From Myotis daubentonii (taxonomy: Eukaryota; Chordata; Mammalia; Chiroptera; Vespertilionidae), in contig NC_081842.1 in the NCBI RefSeq assembly GCF_963259705.1, positions 182,718,349 through 182,782,348 of the forward strand: 64,000 nucleotides of DNA, in the 5' to 3' direction. Below the pieces are notes generated by a model. That model ran no database searches and had not been told where the DNA came from. It saw nothing but the letters and a program-made list of their open reading frames with translations. Position numbers and translations under genes: made by a program. The stretch's first letter is position 1. The number at the start of each line of letters is the position of its first letter. Shown here piece after piece: positions 63,821 to 64,000 of this stretch.

Positions 63821-64000
63821 TGAATGGAAGAAGTAGCATAGGGATGAGTAGCACAGTCAGTGTTCACCAGGTGCAGAGAGGAGACAATGTGCTCTAAGGA
63901 CAAAGACAAAACTGAGCCACATCTTGGAAGAGGGCTGGTCCCTAGCTCTGGGACAGGCTGAGTCTGCAGAGAGAGGCAGGGTTGGAGCAAGGCTGAGGCC

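Larger units (their letters stand above)
1..64000. other. Non-coding bat genomic DNA; no supportable gene
   Basis: On both strands I find no reading frame with the properties of a real exon series: open frames are 60-262 codons, start in repeats or low-complexity tracts, and none resembles a known protein apart from L1 ORF2 remnants. Fifteen bat SINEs, four Helitrons, five young hAT elements and many MIR/L2 relics explain much of the length. The region is intergenic or intronic. Small non-coding exons or UTRs cannot be excluded from sequence alone. Confidence 0.8.

Overview
The window is nuclear DNA of a placental mammal, almost certainly a vespertilionid (evening) bat. The evidence is direct: fifteen tRNA-headed bat SINEs (Ves type and relatives), four Helitron (HeliBat-type) elements with TC...CTAG termini, a 3' hairpin and A|T target sites, and five short hAT elements with 16-bp-class terminal inverted repeats, four of them still carrying perfect 8-bp target duplications. 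Recent Helitron and hAT activity together with Ves SINEs is the known signature of Vespertilionidae. There are no bacterial features: no operons, no ribosome-binding sites and no intact long reading frames.

I find no protein-coding gene, exon, rRNA or functional tRNA gene that I can support. The longest open frame (262 codons at 16069-16857) is a by-product of a pyrimidine-rich tract. The window is best read as intergenic or intronic DNA, with old repeats (MIR, L2, MER-type hAT-Charlie, MLT1 LTR, old L1) overlaid by young bat-lineage insertions.

Layout. 0-5 kb: SINEs and a complex L1 nest (2219-3956), namely an L1 with a twin-priming inversion that was invaded by a second L1 fragment and then by a SINE reusing its target site. 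5-11 kb: L2 and MIR relics, a minimal 204-bp Helitron (6813-7016), an old L1 split by a SINE, and a hAT element (10787-11006). 11-26 kb: mostly MIR and L2 relics and unassigned sequence with a few SINEs and microsatellites. 26-29 kb: two L1s 5'-to-5', a SINE, and an MLT1-type LTR split by a SINE. 29-38 kb: relics, a perfect 13-bp hairpin (31946-31978), an AT-rich possible regulatory segment (31720-31910) and G-rich tracts (36.3 kb). 38-49 kb: four hAT elements forming two inverted pairs, plus a composite in which a SINE/L1 unit was split by a 1.08-kb Helitron. 49-58 kb: relics, microsatellites and an unexplained 54-bp duplicated segment. 58.8-61.2 kb: the most structured part, with an L1 split by a 741-bp Helitron, a Helitron containing an L1 fragment and a palindrome of two outward-facing 3' ends, and a SINE whose tRNA head is duplicated as an inverted repeat. 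61-64 kb: relics only.

No cooperating gene system is present. The interest lies in mobile-element mechanics: two Helitron empty sites can be rebuilt exactly, one L1 shows twin priming, and the 60.5-61.2 kb cluster contains two independent palindromes. I could not run alignments; family names rest on recognised consensus motifs, and MIR/L2 boundaries are approximate (about 10-30 bases).
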